From Edaphobacter lichenicola (lineage in GTDB: Bacteria > Acidobacteriota > Terriglobia > Terriglobales > Acidobacteriaceae): a DNA stretch of 64,000 nt. Each line of letters begins with the position of its first letter. The stretch's first letter is position 1. Made by a program: the position numbers and the translations under genes. Positions 1 to 6,960 of the stretch are shown here, piece by piece. Below the pieces are notes generated by a model. It saw nothing but the letters and a program-made list of their open reading frames with translations, had not been told where the DNA came from and did not search any database. The stretch is taken from positions 3,348,001-3,412,000 of the forward strand of contig NZ_CP073696.1 in NCBI RefSeq assembly GCF_025264645.1. The letters are read 5' to 3'.

Positions 1-1
1 C

Positions 2-955
2 TTGCAAAGTATGGATGTCTTTGTTCGCACTGTAGAGCGTGGAAACTTCTCCACTGTTGCGGAGGATCTACGTCTCACTGCAACTATGGTTGGCCTGCAT
101 GTGAAGGCGTTGGAACACCATCTTGGCGTTCGCCTTCTGAACCGAACGACACGGCGGCAAAGCCTGACTGATGCTGGCAAGCTGTACTACGAACGTTGCA
201 AGCAAATTCTCGGTGATATAGCAGATGCTGAGTCTCGCACATCGACTCTTCAGTCAGTTCCAAGAGGTCGCCTCCGGGTGATGACGCCGGTTTCCTTCGG
301 TGTGCATGCCCTCGCTCCGGCATGCGCGGCGTATTTAGATAAATATCCGGAAGTAGCCATCGATCTGGTCGTTAGTGATCGCCCAGTCGATATGGTCGAA
401 GAGGGCTTTGAGGTGATGGTTGCAATTGGGGATTTGATTGATTCAACTCTGATAGCAAGACCTCTGTTCCCGTATCGCTCCGTGGTGTGCGCTGCGCCCT
501 CCTATATCGAGCGAAATGGTACTCCTAAAAAGCCTGCGGATCTGTCTCGGCACACTTGCCTTGGATTTGCTCATCCGCTAGCGAGTCGGAAATGGCTGCT
601 GGAAGGTCCCCAGGGGCCGGTGAGCGTGCCCGTTTCACTCGCCATGACCGTCAATAATGGAGAAGCACTTCGCATGGCTGCCTTGAGCGGTCTTGGCATC
701 ATCATGCAGCCTGAAGTGCTGATCGCGGAGGATATTAGGGTTGGGCGACTGATTCGGCTACTGCCTGACTTCTCGCCAACACCCAAGCCGGTGCATCTTT
801 TGACTTTTCCCGATCAGCACCTAGTGCCGAAAATTCAGACATTTGTAGATTTTCTGACGCAGCACTTTAGACAGGACCCTGGCGATCAGAAGCCCAGGGC
901 CTCAAAAAAAGTCGCAAGCAACTCCACTAAGGTAGTTCAGTCTCGGCAGGGTTGA
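2..955 (+). CDS. LysR-family transcriptional regulator (5' end cut by window)
   Basis: DNA-binding regulator. A winged helix-turn-helix lies at about residues 10-60, with the typical NFSTVAEDL and LGVRLLNRTTRR motifs. A periplasmic-binding-like effector domain fills residues 90-295. The open frame begins at base 2 on a TTG, and LysR proteins of this subgroup usually have a few residues before the QSMDVF motif, so the true start probably lies outside the window. The C-terminus is lysine/serine rich. The gene converges on the AbiE pair with a gap of about 30 bp. The target is unknown; relatives often control a divergently transcribed oxidoreductase, which would be upstream of the window. Confidence 0.9.
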   Translation: MQSMDVFVRTVERGNFSTVAEDLRLTATMVGLHVKALEHHLGVRLLNRTTRRQSLTDAGKLYYERCKQILGDIADAESRTSTLQSVPRGRLRVMTPVSFGVHALAPACAAYLDKYPEVAIDLVVSDRPVDMVEEGFEVMVAIGDLIDSTLIARPLFPYRSVVCAAPSYIERNGTPKKPADLSRHTCLGFAHPLASRKWLLEGPQGPVSVPVSLAMTVNNGEALRMAALSGLGIIMQPEVLIAEDIRVGRLIRLLPDFSPTPKPVHLLTFPDQHLVPKIQTFVDFLTQHFRQDPGDQKPRASKKVASNSTKVVQSRQG

Positions 956-985
956 TGGCGGCGAGGGAGTAGCTATAAGGAATGT

Positions 986-1897
986 TCAGGACAATGCCGC
1001 GTCAAGTTTTTGAAGCATCGTCTGATATTTCTCTGGATTCTCAATCTGGAGGCGTTCCAAATTCATCAGCTTCCACCGAATCGCTGGGAGTTCGCGAATA
1101 GTCGATGAGCCTGTGAGTTCCCAGTCCGGTCTGAGCATATGAAAAGACGTGAGAAAAAGCTTCGAATTCTCATCCAGTCGGGAGCGAATCTCCGCGACCA
1201 ATTGTTCTCGGGTCGAGAGGAGCGTGTCCAAGGAGGTTTCGTCAACTGTCATCCCGACGAACTCTCTGTCGAAGGCTTGCCGTATGTCCTTCAAGTGGGG
1301 TTGTAGCAGTTCATGTGCTGGACGGTTGTGGCTCAGGATATAGGCTAGAAATGTTTGGTAGAGAGCCTTGTCGATTCCTTCATTCGCCAGCAGGTGCTGG
1401 ACATCGAATAGGTCCCGAGGATGCTGACGATCTATGGCAGCTACCAATTTCCCCGCGTAGAGATCGGTGAACGAAACGAGTTGGATTTCCGCGAAGCCAA
1501 ATCGTTCCTCTACGATTGGCCGCACAGTCCTCACCTCAACAGGATGGACTGTGCCTCGAAGAACGGGAGTCACTTCGATCTTGATTTGGGCGTTTCTTTG
1601 ACGAACAAGGACGAGGGTGCCGCCCCCGTTAGCGCTGTCGGTGACGACGCCATCTGGGATCGCTTTACGAATCTTCTGGGCAATACGACTGAGCGCAGAT
1701 CGAATCCCAATAAGCGATGTCTCTCGGTCCTCAATCGGCACATAAACCAGATCGATGTCCACCGAAAGGCGAGGCAGGTCGCGAACGAAAAGATTGATTG
1801 CTGTTCCGCCCTTGAGAGCAAAGCAAGTCTCGGTTGCCACATGGGGCAATACACGGACGAGTAGGGCTACCCGTGCCTCGAAAGCTTCACTGGCCAT
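986..1897 (-). CDS. abiEii: AbiEii-type nucleotidyltransferase toxin
   Basis: Toxin half of a type IV AbiE toxin-antitoxin / abortive-infection pair, about 303 residues. In this family a nucleotidyltransferase fold modifies tRNA or another target during phage infection. Visible signatures are KGGTAINLF (residues 29-37), the DID metal-binding pair at 47-49, and the C-terminal K-x-VAAIDRQ...RDLFDV motif typical of AbiEii. The reading frame extends upstream to 2041, but that part is a shadow of the antitoxin gene. The ATG at 1897 is chosen because it overlaps the end of the antitoxin gene by 11 bp, the usual translational coupling in abiE operons. Toxin activity is inferred. Confidence 0.85.
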   Translation of the reverse strand: MASEAFEARVALLVRVLPHVATETCFALKGGTAINLFVRDLPRLSVDIDLVYVPIEDRETSLIGIRSALSRIAQKIRKAIPDGVVTDSANGGGTLVLVRQRNAQIKIEVTPVLRGTVHPVEVRTVRPIVEERFGFAEIQLVSFTDLYAGKLVAAIDRQHPRDLFDVQHLLANEGIDKALYQTFLAYILSHNRPAHELLQPHLKDIRQAFDREFVGMTVDETSLDTLLSTREQLVAEIRSRLDENSKLFLTSFHMLRPDWELTGSSTIRELPAIRWKLMNLERLQIENPEKYQTMLQKLDAALS

Positions 1898-2741
1898 CGT
1901 TGCTGCCTCCGGCGTGGAATAGTTCCATTGGAAGCGTGATCTGATAGCGCGAGTCGAAGTGGCCTTGGGGAACCAGTTGACGCTTTCCTTTCCCGAGATC
2001 GACGGCAGACAGATCCAGATGTTTGAACCAGGCATGTCCATGTCTGTCCGCGTACCAGAGGAAGAGCCGCTTTACCTTCACACTCCTGCATTCCCGCAGG
2101 AGCTTCTCCAGCAGTTGAGGACGGAGATTGGCCAAACCTTCCATGACGACGTCGACTTGATGAAAGCCCTCGCGATGCGGGAGTTCATCGATCATCTCCA
2201 GGATTGCTCGTTCAGGAGCTGACATGGTCAGCGACCATTCCCAGGGGCTCCTGAATTCCGCATCCTTTAGCGATCCTGATGCTTCGCTGGAACGCATATC
2301 GTAACGCTTCGCTTCAACGCCGCTATTGGAGTTTGCAAACAGTCCCAAAGAACGGGTTTCAAACTGAGCGGATATAGGCATCTTGGCAAGCCAGGATGGA
2401 AGGCCCGCCCCGTACAAGTAAACTCGCGAAGTGTCGCCAGCTTCGACGTAATGAGCGTAGCCGGACAGTTCGACAGCCGTTCGTCCGCCGACGTGGAGTG
2501 GTTTGTGCATGAGCTGCTGGAGGGAGAGCACAACAACATCCCATCGCAGTGGGGCCTTGGTGAGTTGGCTTGGCCGCCGGTAAACGCGGGGGCCTATTCT
2601 TTCGAGCCAGCCCCTATCAACATAGTCCCGTATCGACGAACGAGTCAGTCCCTGGGCTTGGAGCCAGGCGCTATCCGCCAAGAAGCCCTCCGGCAAGCTC
2701 AGCAGCATGTGGTTTAGCCGCGACGATCTTTGTGCGTCCAT
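1887..2741 (-). CDS. abiEi: AbiEi-type antitoxin / autorepressor
   Basis: Antitoxin partner of the adjacent AbiEii protein. The N-terminal 60 residues form a winged helix (LTRSSIRDYVDRGWLERIGPRVY), followed by the roughly 200-residue AbiEi C-terminal domain. Known AbiEi proteins neutralise the toxin without direct binding and repress their operon through inverted repeats. Two matching palindromes lie at the start of this gene. An ATG at 2750 is also in frame, but the AAAGGA Shine-Dalgarno sequence sits only 2-3 bases before it and about 11 before the ATG at 2741, so the latter is preferred. The distal palindrome arm overlaps both candidate starts. Confidence 0.85.
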   Translation of the reverse strand: MDAQRSSRLNHMLLSLPEGFLADSAWLQAQGLTRSSIRDYVDRGWLERIGPRVYRRPSQLTKAPLRWDVVVLSLQQLMHKPLHVGGRTAVELSGYAHYVEAGDTSRVYLYGAGLPSWLAKMPISAQFETRSLGLFANSNSGVEAKRYDMRSSEASGSLKDAEFRSPWEWSLTMSAPERAILEMIDELPHREGFHQVDVVMEGLANLRPQLLEKLLRECRSVKVKRLFLWYADRHGHAWFKHLDLSAVDLGKGKRQLVPQGHFDSRYQITLPMELFHAGGSNDGQ

Positions 2742-2749
2742 AACGCACA
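2731..2749. promoter_or_regulatory. Palindromic operator O1 of the abiE operon
   Basis: Perfect inverted repeat TGTGCGT-N5-ACGCACA overlapping the abiEi start codon. The same 7-bp arms and 5-bp spacer recur at 2798-2816. Two identical palindromes at an antitoxin promoter fit AbiEi autoregulation by binding inverted repeats. The binding itself is inferred. Confidence 0.7.
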
Positions 2750-2797
2750 TATTCCTTTATATGTAAACCTGATGTCAAGTTCATGAAATCTCCCTAT

Positions 2798-2816
2798 TGT
2801 GCGTCTTGAACGCACA
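2798..2816. promoter_or_regulatory. Palindromic operator O2 of the abiE operon
   Basis: Second copy of TGTGCGT-N5-ACGCACA, 67 bp upstream of the first copy and with a different spacer sequence. The conserved arms and drifting spacer argue that the arms are the protein-recognised part. The promoter for abiEi-abiEii should lie between or across the two sites. Confidence 0.7.
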
Positions 2817-2858
2817 TTGGAGCCTTATCGCAAACTTAGATAGTGGAGGTGAACATCA

Positions 2859-2889
2859 ATCGGGCTGCCCGCCCACGGCACAGCCCGAT
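2859..2889. other. 9-bp inverted repeat between abiE and the att-like site
   Basis: Perfect arms ATCGGGCTG / CAGCCCGAT enclose a 13-base loop. No T-run follows on either strand, so a simple intrinsic terminator is unlikely. It sits between the abiE promoter and the tRNA fragment, next to a short tandem TTTTGGTAGCA repeat (about 2909-2929). Function unknown. Confidence 0.45.
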
Positions 2890-3010
2890 CGCCCGATGGT
2901 GATGAATTTTGGTAGCATTTTGGTAGCAAATACTGCCGACTAGGCCGGTTTTGCCGGTTTTTCCAACTCATAAGTGTTGTGCCGTCAACAACTTAGGGTG
3001 GCACCCGTAA

Positions 3011-3056
3011 CATGGCATGGAAGAGGTCATCGGTTCGATCCCGATCAGGTCCACCA
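3011..3056 (+). other. tRNA 3'-end fragment, probable integration (att) site
   Basis: A complete T-arm (ATCGG-TTCGATC-CCGAT, 3029-3045) is followed by a 7-base acceptor strand, a discriminator A and an encoded CCA ending at 3056. The matching 5' acceptor strand (GGACCTG) is absent about 70 bases upstream, so this is only the 3' part of a tRNA. Tyrosine integrases usually insert into tRNA 3' ends and leave such a copy next to the integrase gene; a decayed integrase begins 17 bases further on. Best read as an attachment-site duplicate of a resident or ancestral island. The amino-acid identity cannot be set without the anticodon arm. Confidence 0.7.
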
Positions 3057-3072
3057 AACAACCCCTTACAAA

Positions 3073-3560
3073 TCAAGCATATGCCGGGAGGCGTTCACTC
3101 CCTCCTCTCGGTGACTTTGTGTCATTTTGTGTCACGCGTTCAGAAGGCTTGCGCCGACTTCTGAGCAGTGCTGCGGTTGAAGCCGACTCCTTCAAGTTTT
3201 TCCGACTCCGCGCATCCGATTTTCTTAGCTCCAAGTTGATGGAGTTGATCGTCGATTGCACGCTTGCAGGAATCTCCTGCATATAGACGTCCGTGGTGGT
3301 AGCGGTGCGTGAGTGCCGCATGACACCTTGAACATCTTTGATGGTCACGGTAAGGCTCTTCTTTGTTTTGCCCCAATCTCGGATCTTGCCTTTATAAACA
3401 GTCTCCGCGACCGTGAGCGTCGATGCTTTGTATTCAAACCGCTTCCATCTAAATGCGAAGAGTTCACTCGGACGCAAGGCGTTCGTCATATCGAGCTCAA
3501 GCAAGATGCGATCTCGAAGACTCAACTTCGAAAGCGCTATCCACTCCGAGTCCGTCCAGA
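3073..3560 (-). pseudogene. Tyrosine-type phage integrase, internally deleted remnant
   Basis: The frame shows the start of the catalytic domain (ALRPSELFAFRW, containing the first catalytic Arg). About 40 residues later it jumps to the C-terminal part (VMRHSRTATTTDVYMQ, containing the catalytic Tyr). The central H-x-x-R region and the whole N-terminal arm/core-binding domains are missing. Upstream, the integrase frame can be followed to roughly 3560, where it fuses into exonuclease III sequence. It lies directly beside the att-like tRNA fragment, the normal place for an integrase. It cannot encode an active recombinase. Confidence 0.75.
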
Positions 3561-3790
3561 CTCTGGCTCACCGACTTCACCGGAAAGCGGGACACGATCG
3601 CCACTCCGTTATAGGCCTTTTGCGTGACGGCGACGCTTTCGTATCCCAGCGCACGGAATGTCTCCGTAGGAAAGTCAACGCCCTTCAGTTCTTGGAGTAG
3701 CAAGATATCCGGCCCACGCTTTTCTAGCCAGTTCTTGACGTGATCAAGTCTCGCTTTGATCGAGTTGACGTTCCAGCTTGCGATCTCCAT
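3550..3790 (-). pseudogene. xthA: Exonuclease III, N-terminal fragment
   Basis: The first ~80 residues match exonuclease III: MEIASWNVNSIKARL, then DILLLQELKG with the catalytic Glu, then YNGVAIVSR. Full-length XthA is about 260 residues. Here the homology stops near 3555 and runs into the integrase remnant, so the AP-endonuclease catalytic core (the DxN and GSDH motifs) is gone. The open frame continues to 3497, but that tail is integrase sequence in another frame. The junction marks a deletion or recombination scar of the old island. Confidence 0.8.
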
Positions 3791-3889
3791 AGCGGTTCGG
3801 TGTTCTCCAATACTCCGTCAGATGCCCATGCGCGGCGTCACGTCAGGAGGCCTAAACTCCACACTGATCGCGCCAGATCTTTGAAAACG

Positions 3890-4111
3890 CTAAGGGAGAG
3901 AGTCAAAGAGATCTCGCGTCCGCACAGAGAGCGCTCCTGCGAGCTTTACGATGTTCTCCAGCGCCACGTTCCGTTCCCCGCGTTCCACACCGCCCACATA
4001 GTTCCGATGCAGTCCCGCCCGTTCCGCCAGCTCCTCTTGCGAGTAGCCGCGATCTTCGCGTAAGGCACGTAAAGCCCTTCCGAAGAGGGATTTGGTCGAG
4101 ACTTTAGCCAC
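3890..4111 (-). CDS. Small XRE-family HTH regulator
   Basis: Stand-alone 73-residue helix-turn-helix protein (Cro/C1 type). The HTH spans about residues 10-65, with EDRGYSQEELAERAGLHR as helices 2-3 and YVGGVERGERN following. It resembles small phage or restriction-modification control proteins, which are typically autoregulatory. No restriction-modification genes are adjacent; the downstream neighbour is the truncated xthA. A short palindrome (4147-4161) lies in the divergent region before the 4216 gene and could be its operator. Confidence 0.85.
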   Translation of the reverse strand: MAKVSTKSLFGRALRALREDRGYSQEELAERAGLHRNYVGGVERGERNVALENIVKLAGALSVRTRDLFDSLP

Positions 4112-4146
4112 TTCATCATGGTTTGTCCTTGACCACTATGAGTCTA

Positions 4147-4161
4147 CACACGATGAGTGTG
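4147..4161. promoter_or_regulatory. Possible operator between XRE gene and 4216 gene
   Basis: Perfect inverted repeat CACAC-GATGA-GTGTG in the divergent intergenic region. The hexamer ATGAGT also occurs at 4138-4143 and 4153-4158. Its position 36 bp upstream of the XRE start suits autoregulation, but short arms make chance plausible. Confidence 0.35.
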
Positions 4162-4215
4162 ATATTCTCGGTCACCGTGAACGGTTCGACTCATCTCTGA
4201 TGCGCCGAGGTTTCC

Positions 4216-4437
4216 ATGATCGAATGTAAAGAACTTGCTGGAAAGGTTATTCGCGTCTGCCATCTCTACGAAGACGGGGTTAACGGTCCCGAATTGCAGA
4301 TCGAGTTTACCGATGGCACCAGCTTCGTAACTGGTCTCAAGGTTGAAGTGTCTTTCGAAGCCAGGTATCTGCGAAGCGACGGCGGCGGATCAACAATCCT
4401 CAAAGACTATACGCAGCCGGTCATCATCCCCCACTAG
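4216..4437 (+). CDS. Small conserved hypothetical protein
   Basis: A 73-residue soluble protein with no signal peptide or membrane segment. It starts at an ATG five bases after GAGG. The pattern (ELAGKVI, LYEDG..GPELQIEFTDGTSF, then ILKDY) resembles a family of short uncharacterised acidobacterial proteins with alternating beta-strand character, but no function is known to me. It is divergent from the XRE gene and overlaps the 3' end of the 4424 gene on the other strand by 14 bp. Confidence 0.6.
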   Translation: MIECKELAGKVIRVCHLYEDGVNGPELQIEFTDGTSFVTGLKVEVSFEARYLRSDGGGSTILKDYTQPVIIPH

Positions 4438-4795
4438 CTACGACAAATGGATTTCCTTCTGCACCGCCCTGGCAGGTAGGACATTTGCGTTGAAAAATGT
4501 CACTCCCGTTCGCCCCATACACCTGACCGCAGTGCGAGCAACCGAGCTGATAAACCCTCTGTAGATGATCCGTGCCCGGCAATCGAGTGTTCCGCACAAC
4601 CACCTGACCATTCTTATTTACATATCCTGTGAGTGTAGTTGCCGTCTTTCGCGTTGGCATTGTTTTCCCTACCTCGAACGCAGCTGCGTCAAAGACCGTT
4701 GGAAGCACACCAGCCTCCTCACAAACGGACTGCAGCCGGTCAAGCCAAAATTCGTAGCCTTCGGCATCGGTCAAATCCGAATTGGGATGTTCCAA
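4424..4795 (-). CDS. Hypothetical protein with C-terminal zinc-ribbon (two CxxC)
   Basis: A 123-residue protein. The N-terminal half is acidic and helical. The C-terminal half carries CSHC and CPTC knuckles about 20 residues apart, a treble-clef or zinc-ribbon pattern. A short basic stretch (MPTRKTATT) separates the halves. Its start lies 25 bp inside the end of the upstream glycosylase-like gene, so the two are probably cotranscribed and translationally coupled. I do not recognise the family; a DNA- or protein-binding accessory to the glycosylase is a guess from context. Confidence 0.6.
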   Translation of the reverse strand: MEHPNSDLTDAEGYEFWLDRLQSVCEEAGVLPTVFDAAAFEVGKTMPTRKTATTLTGYVNKNGQVVVRNTRLPGTDHLQRVYQLGCSHCGQVYGANGSDIFQRKCPTCQGGAEGNPFVVASGG

Positions 4796-5397
4796 CCGAG
4801 GTTCTCACCAAGCCAACCGGCTACTCGACTATCGAGCGGAATCTCGTATCGCGCTAGGCCAAGTTCTTGGAGGAGGTTGCGCGACTGCTTTGGACCAATG
4901 CCGCAAAGGTTCTCAGAGAGCAAGTGTGCCACCTTGCGTTCTTGATTGATCGTGTCCGCGAGGTGGCCTTTCACGTCAGCTTGAGCGAGTGCCTGCATGA
5001 CGGAGGAAAGCTCTCCCCAGATGCCCGGGTCTCCGAATAGAGTTTCGAGGTTGGCGCGCAGGAACTTTGTGATCGGGCCACCGAAACGGAAGCTCTTCAA
5101 AATCACTCTGATTTCATCATCGCTCTTCTGTTCGTAGACCTCGAGACTTAGCGGGAACGGTTCGCGTTTTGCAAATGATGCGACTTCAGAATCCGGGGTT
5201 GAACGCTGCTGCGACGTAAGCAAGGCTAATACAAGCTGCTCCCAGAAAGTCTGTTTCGACGGCGAGATCACGTTTTGTTGTGCGGCACTACGAATCCTGT
5301 CCGCTACCCAGGCTGTCGTCTTCGTTCGGTCGACCACTTCAAGAATCAGCGAGGCTTCCACATTCTTTGTTGGCGTAGATGGCGATATGAGATTCAT
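4771..5397 (-). CDS. HhH-GPD superfamily DNA glycosylase-like protein
   Basis: Predicted base-excision repair glycosylase/lyase of about 208 residues. The C-terminal part carries a helix-hairpin-helix (NLCGIGPKQSRNLL) with Lys at the position of the Schiff-base lysine of OGG/AGOG-type enzymes. A downstream LDSRV supplies the conserved Asp. No iron-sulfur cysteine cluster is seen, unlike EndoIII or MutY. The ATG at 5397 is preferred to the one at 5418 because GGAG lies 9 bases before it. It forms a two-gene unit with the overlapping zinc-ribbon gene inside an island remnant. Substrate unknown; an oxidised-guanine or modified-base glycosylase is the closest analogy. Confidence 0.65.
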   Translation of the reverse strand: MNLISPSTPTKNVEASLILEVVDRTKTTAWVADRIRSAAQQNVISPSKQTFWEQLVLALLTSQQRSTPDSEVASFAKREPFPLSLEVYEQKSDDEIRVILKSFRFGGPITKFLRANLETLFGDPGIWGELSSVMQALAQADVKGHLADTINQERKVAHLLSENLCGIGPKQSRNLLQELGLARYEIPLDSRVAGWLGENLGWNIPIRI

Positions 5398-5430
5398 TCT
5401 CTTGTCTCCACTTCCCATTATGGCGCGCTC

Positions 5431-5450
5431 AGGGAGGACGGATCCTCCCT
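5431..5450. other. Perfect 8-bp hairpin upstream of the glycosylase gene
   Basis: Arms AGGGAGGA / TCCTCCCT with a 4-base loop, 34 bp before the glycosylase start. It could be an operator or a 5'-UTR hairpin on the minus strand. No T-run is present, so it is not a classical terminator. Confidence 0.45.
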
Positions 5451-5700
5451 GTCTTCAGCCGCTCTGCGTCTTACGCCACCCGCCTCAGCGGGACGTTCCC
5501 TCCCGCAACGCCCTCCCTATCGTTCCTGTGCGCTGGCGCGCACCAATAAGGAAAACAAGCCTCGCTAAGGGGTGAGTGTACCGCGACATGCGTTACGTTG
5601 TGGACCTGAGACATCCGTTACAAGCCCCTTGCGGTGGCGATGGTTCGAGTTGAGGGGGCACGAGAAGACATATATCCGGTCGTCGGGGCCGTGGGAATGT

Positions 5701-5778
5701 GGGAATCCCGAAGGGATTTCCAAAGAGTGTGGGAAGGGTGGGAAGCCGGCTTCTTGGCTTTCCATGCTTTCCATACTC
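5701..5778 (+). repeat. Tandem stem-loop element upstream of the IS110 transposase
   Basis: Two adjacent hairpins. The first has a 9-bp stem with a GAA loop (5701-5721, one G-U). The second has a 23-bp stem (5725-5747 with 5756-5778) and an 8-base loop. In the long stem the arms differ at five positions; four become G-U pairs when read as plus-strand RNA and one is a G-G mismatch. The arms also contain the repeated word GTGGGAA. I recall similar sequence in spurious acidobacterial ORFs, so it may be a dispersed REP-like repeat; the alternative is an RNA belonging to the insertion sequence. Confidence 0.6.
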
Positions 5779-5843
5779 TGTCTACTGGAATGGTCCGCCG
5801 CTTGTTTTACAGCAGGATTATCTTGGCGGGTAGGAGGCTTACC

Positions 5844-6872
5844 ATGGAAATCACAACACTCGGCATTGACCTAAGCAAAACCACCTTTCACGTTATTGGG
5901 CTGAACGCACGAGGTGAGATTGTGCTGCGGAAGAAGTTCTCGCGTAAGCAGCTTCTAGTCTTTACTGCGAACCGACAGCAGATCCTGATTGGAACGGAAG
6001 CCTGCGGAGGCGCGCACTACCTCGCTCGTGCCCTGCGGGAACAAGGCCATGACGTCAGGCTTATGCCGGCACAGTACGTGAAGCCCTACGTCAAGACGAA
6101 CAAAAACGACTACCTGGACGCAGAAGCGATCGCGGAAGCCGTGCAGCGACCGACGATGCGTTTCGTGCCGATCAAAACTGATGAGCAGCTGGATCTCCAG
6201 GCCCTACACCGGGTGCGCGATCGTTGGGTAGCAAGGCGCACTGCGGTCATGAACCAGATGCGCGGCTTCCTGCTCGAACGCGGCATCACGATGCGCAAGG
6301 GGCCTTCTCACCTGGCTGCGCAGCTGCAAATCATTTTCGGAGAAGGCAATTGCTCCTTCTCAGGACGGACGCAAGGTTTGCTTTTGGAGTTGAAGCACGA
6401 GTGGGATGAACTCGAAAGGCGGATTGAGGAAGCAAGCGCCGAACTCCAGCGGATTGCGAAACAGGATGATGCCTGCAGTCGGTTGATGGAGATCCCCGGC
6501 ATCGGTCCGTTGGTGTCGACGGCACTGGTAGCGTCGGTCGGCAATGCAATCACCTTCCGAAAAGGAAGGGATCTGGCTGCATGGCTGGGCCTGGTTCCAC
6601 GCCAACACTCTACCGGGGGCAGGCCGAAGTTATTAGGCATTAGCAAGCGAGGAAATGAGTATCTGCGACGCATGCTGCTGCATGGTGCTCGATCGGTGAT
6701 GATGCAGGTCGAGCGTAATCCTTCGGCTCTGGGAGTATGGATTACTGATCTATCGAAGCGAAAGCATCACAACGTGACGGCAGTCGCCCTGGCTAACAAG
6801 ATGGCGCGCATTGCCTGGGCGATGCTGACTCGAGGTAGCCATTACTCCGCCTCTCAGCTGGCCGTTGCCTGA
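5844..6872 (+). CDS. IS110-superfamily transposase
   Basis: DEDD-type recombinase of 342 residues. The RuvC-like N-terminal domain begins TLGIDLSKTTFHV, includes a conserved EACGG and ends in the DYLDAEAIAEA helix. The C-terminal Transposase_20 domain contains IPGIGPLVSTALVA, an HhH-like motif, and LGLVPRQHSTGG with the catalytic serine typical of the family. The ATG at 5844 follows AGGAGG. IS110 enzymes insert without terminal inverted repeats, guided by a bridge RNA encoded in the element's noncoding end. Structured sequence is present on both sides of this gene. The coding sequence appears intact. Confidence 0.93.
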   Translation: MEITTLGIDLSKTTFHVIGLNARGEIVLRKKFSRKQLLVFTANRQQILIGTEACGGAHYLARALREQGHDVRLMPAQYVKPYVKTNKNDYLDAEAIAEAVQRPTMRFVPIKTDEQLDLQALHRVRDRWVARRTAVMNQMRGFLLERGITMRKGPSHLAAQLQIIFGEGNCSFSGRTQGLLLELKHEWDELERRIEEASAELQRIAKQDDACSRLMEIPGIGPLVSTALVASVGNAITFRKGRDLAAWLGLVPRQHSTGGRPKLLGISKRGNEYLRRMLLHGARSVMMQVERNPSALGVWITDLSKRKHHNVTAVALANKMARIAWAMLTRGSHYSASQLAVA

Positions 6873-6960
6873 GACGAGGGCAGGAAAAGACGCCCGTTGA
6901 GCGGGCTTGGAAATCAGAGAGACGATTTCCACTTTCCCAACCCTCCTGCTGCAACGATGT
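6873..6960 (+). ncRNA. Candidate structured RNA (possible bridge RNA) 3' of IS110 transposase
   Basis: Immediately after the stop codon come a 5-bp GC hairpin (6892-6906, GCCCG/CGGGC) and a perfect 8-bp hairpin (6908-6931, TGGAAATC/GATTTCCA). These are flanked by GAGGGCAGGA and CCCTCCTGC, which can form an enclosing stem. In the IS1111 branch of IS110 the bridge RNA is encoded downstream of the transposase, so the position fits. Target- and donor-binding loops cannot be identified without the element boundaries. Confidence 0.4.

Noticed and set aside
5575..5640. Short sequence resembling an insertion-sequence end (ACATGCGTTACG / GACATCCGTTAC) before the IS110 element
   Set aside because: No matching inverted copy was found on the other side, and no transposase is attached; a solo end is possible but cannot be supported.
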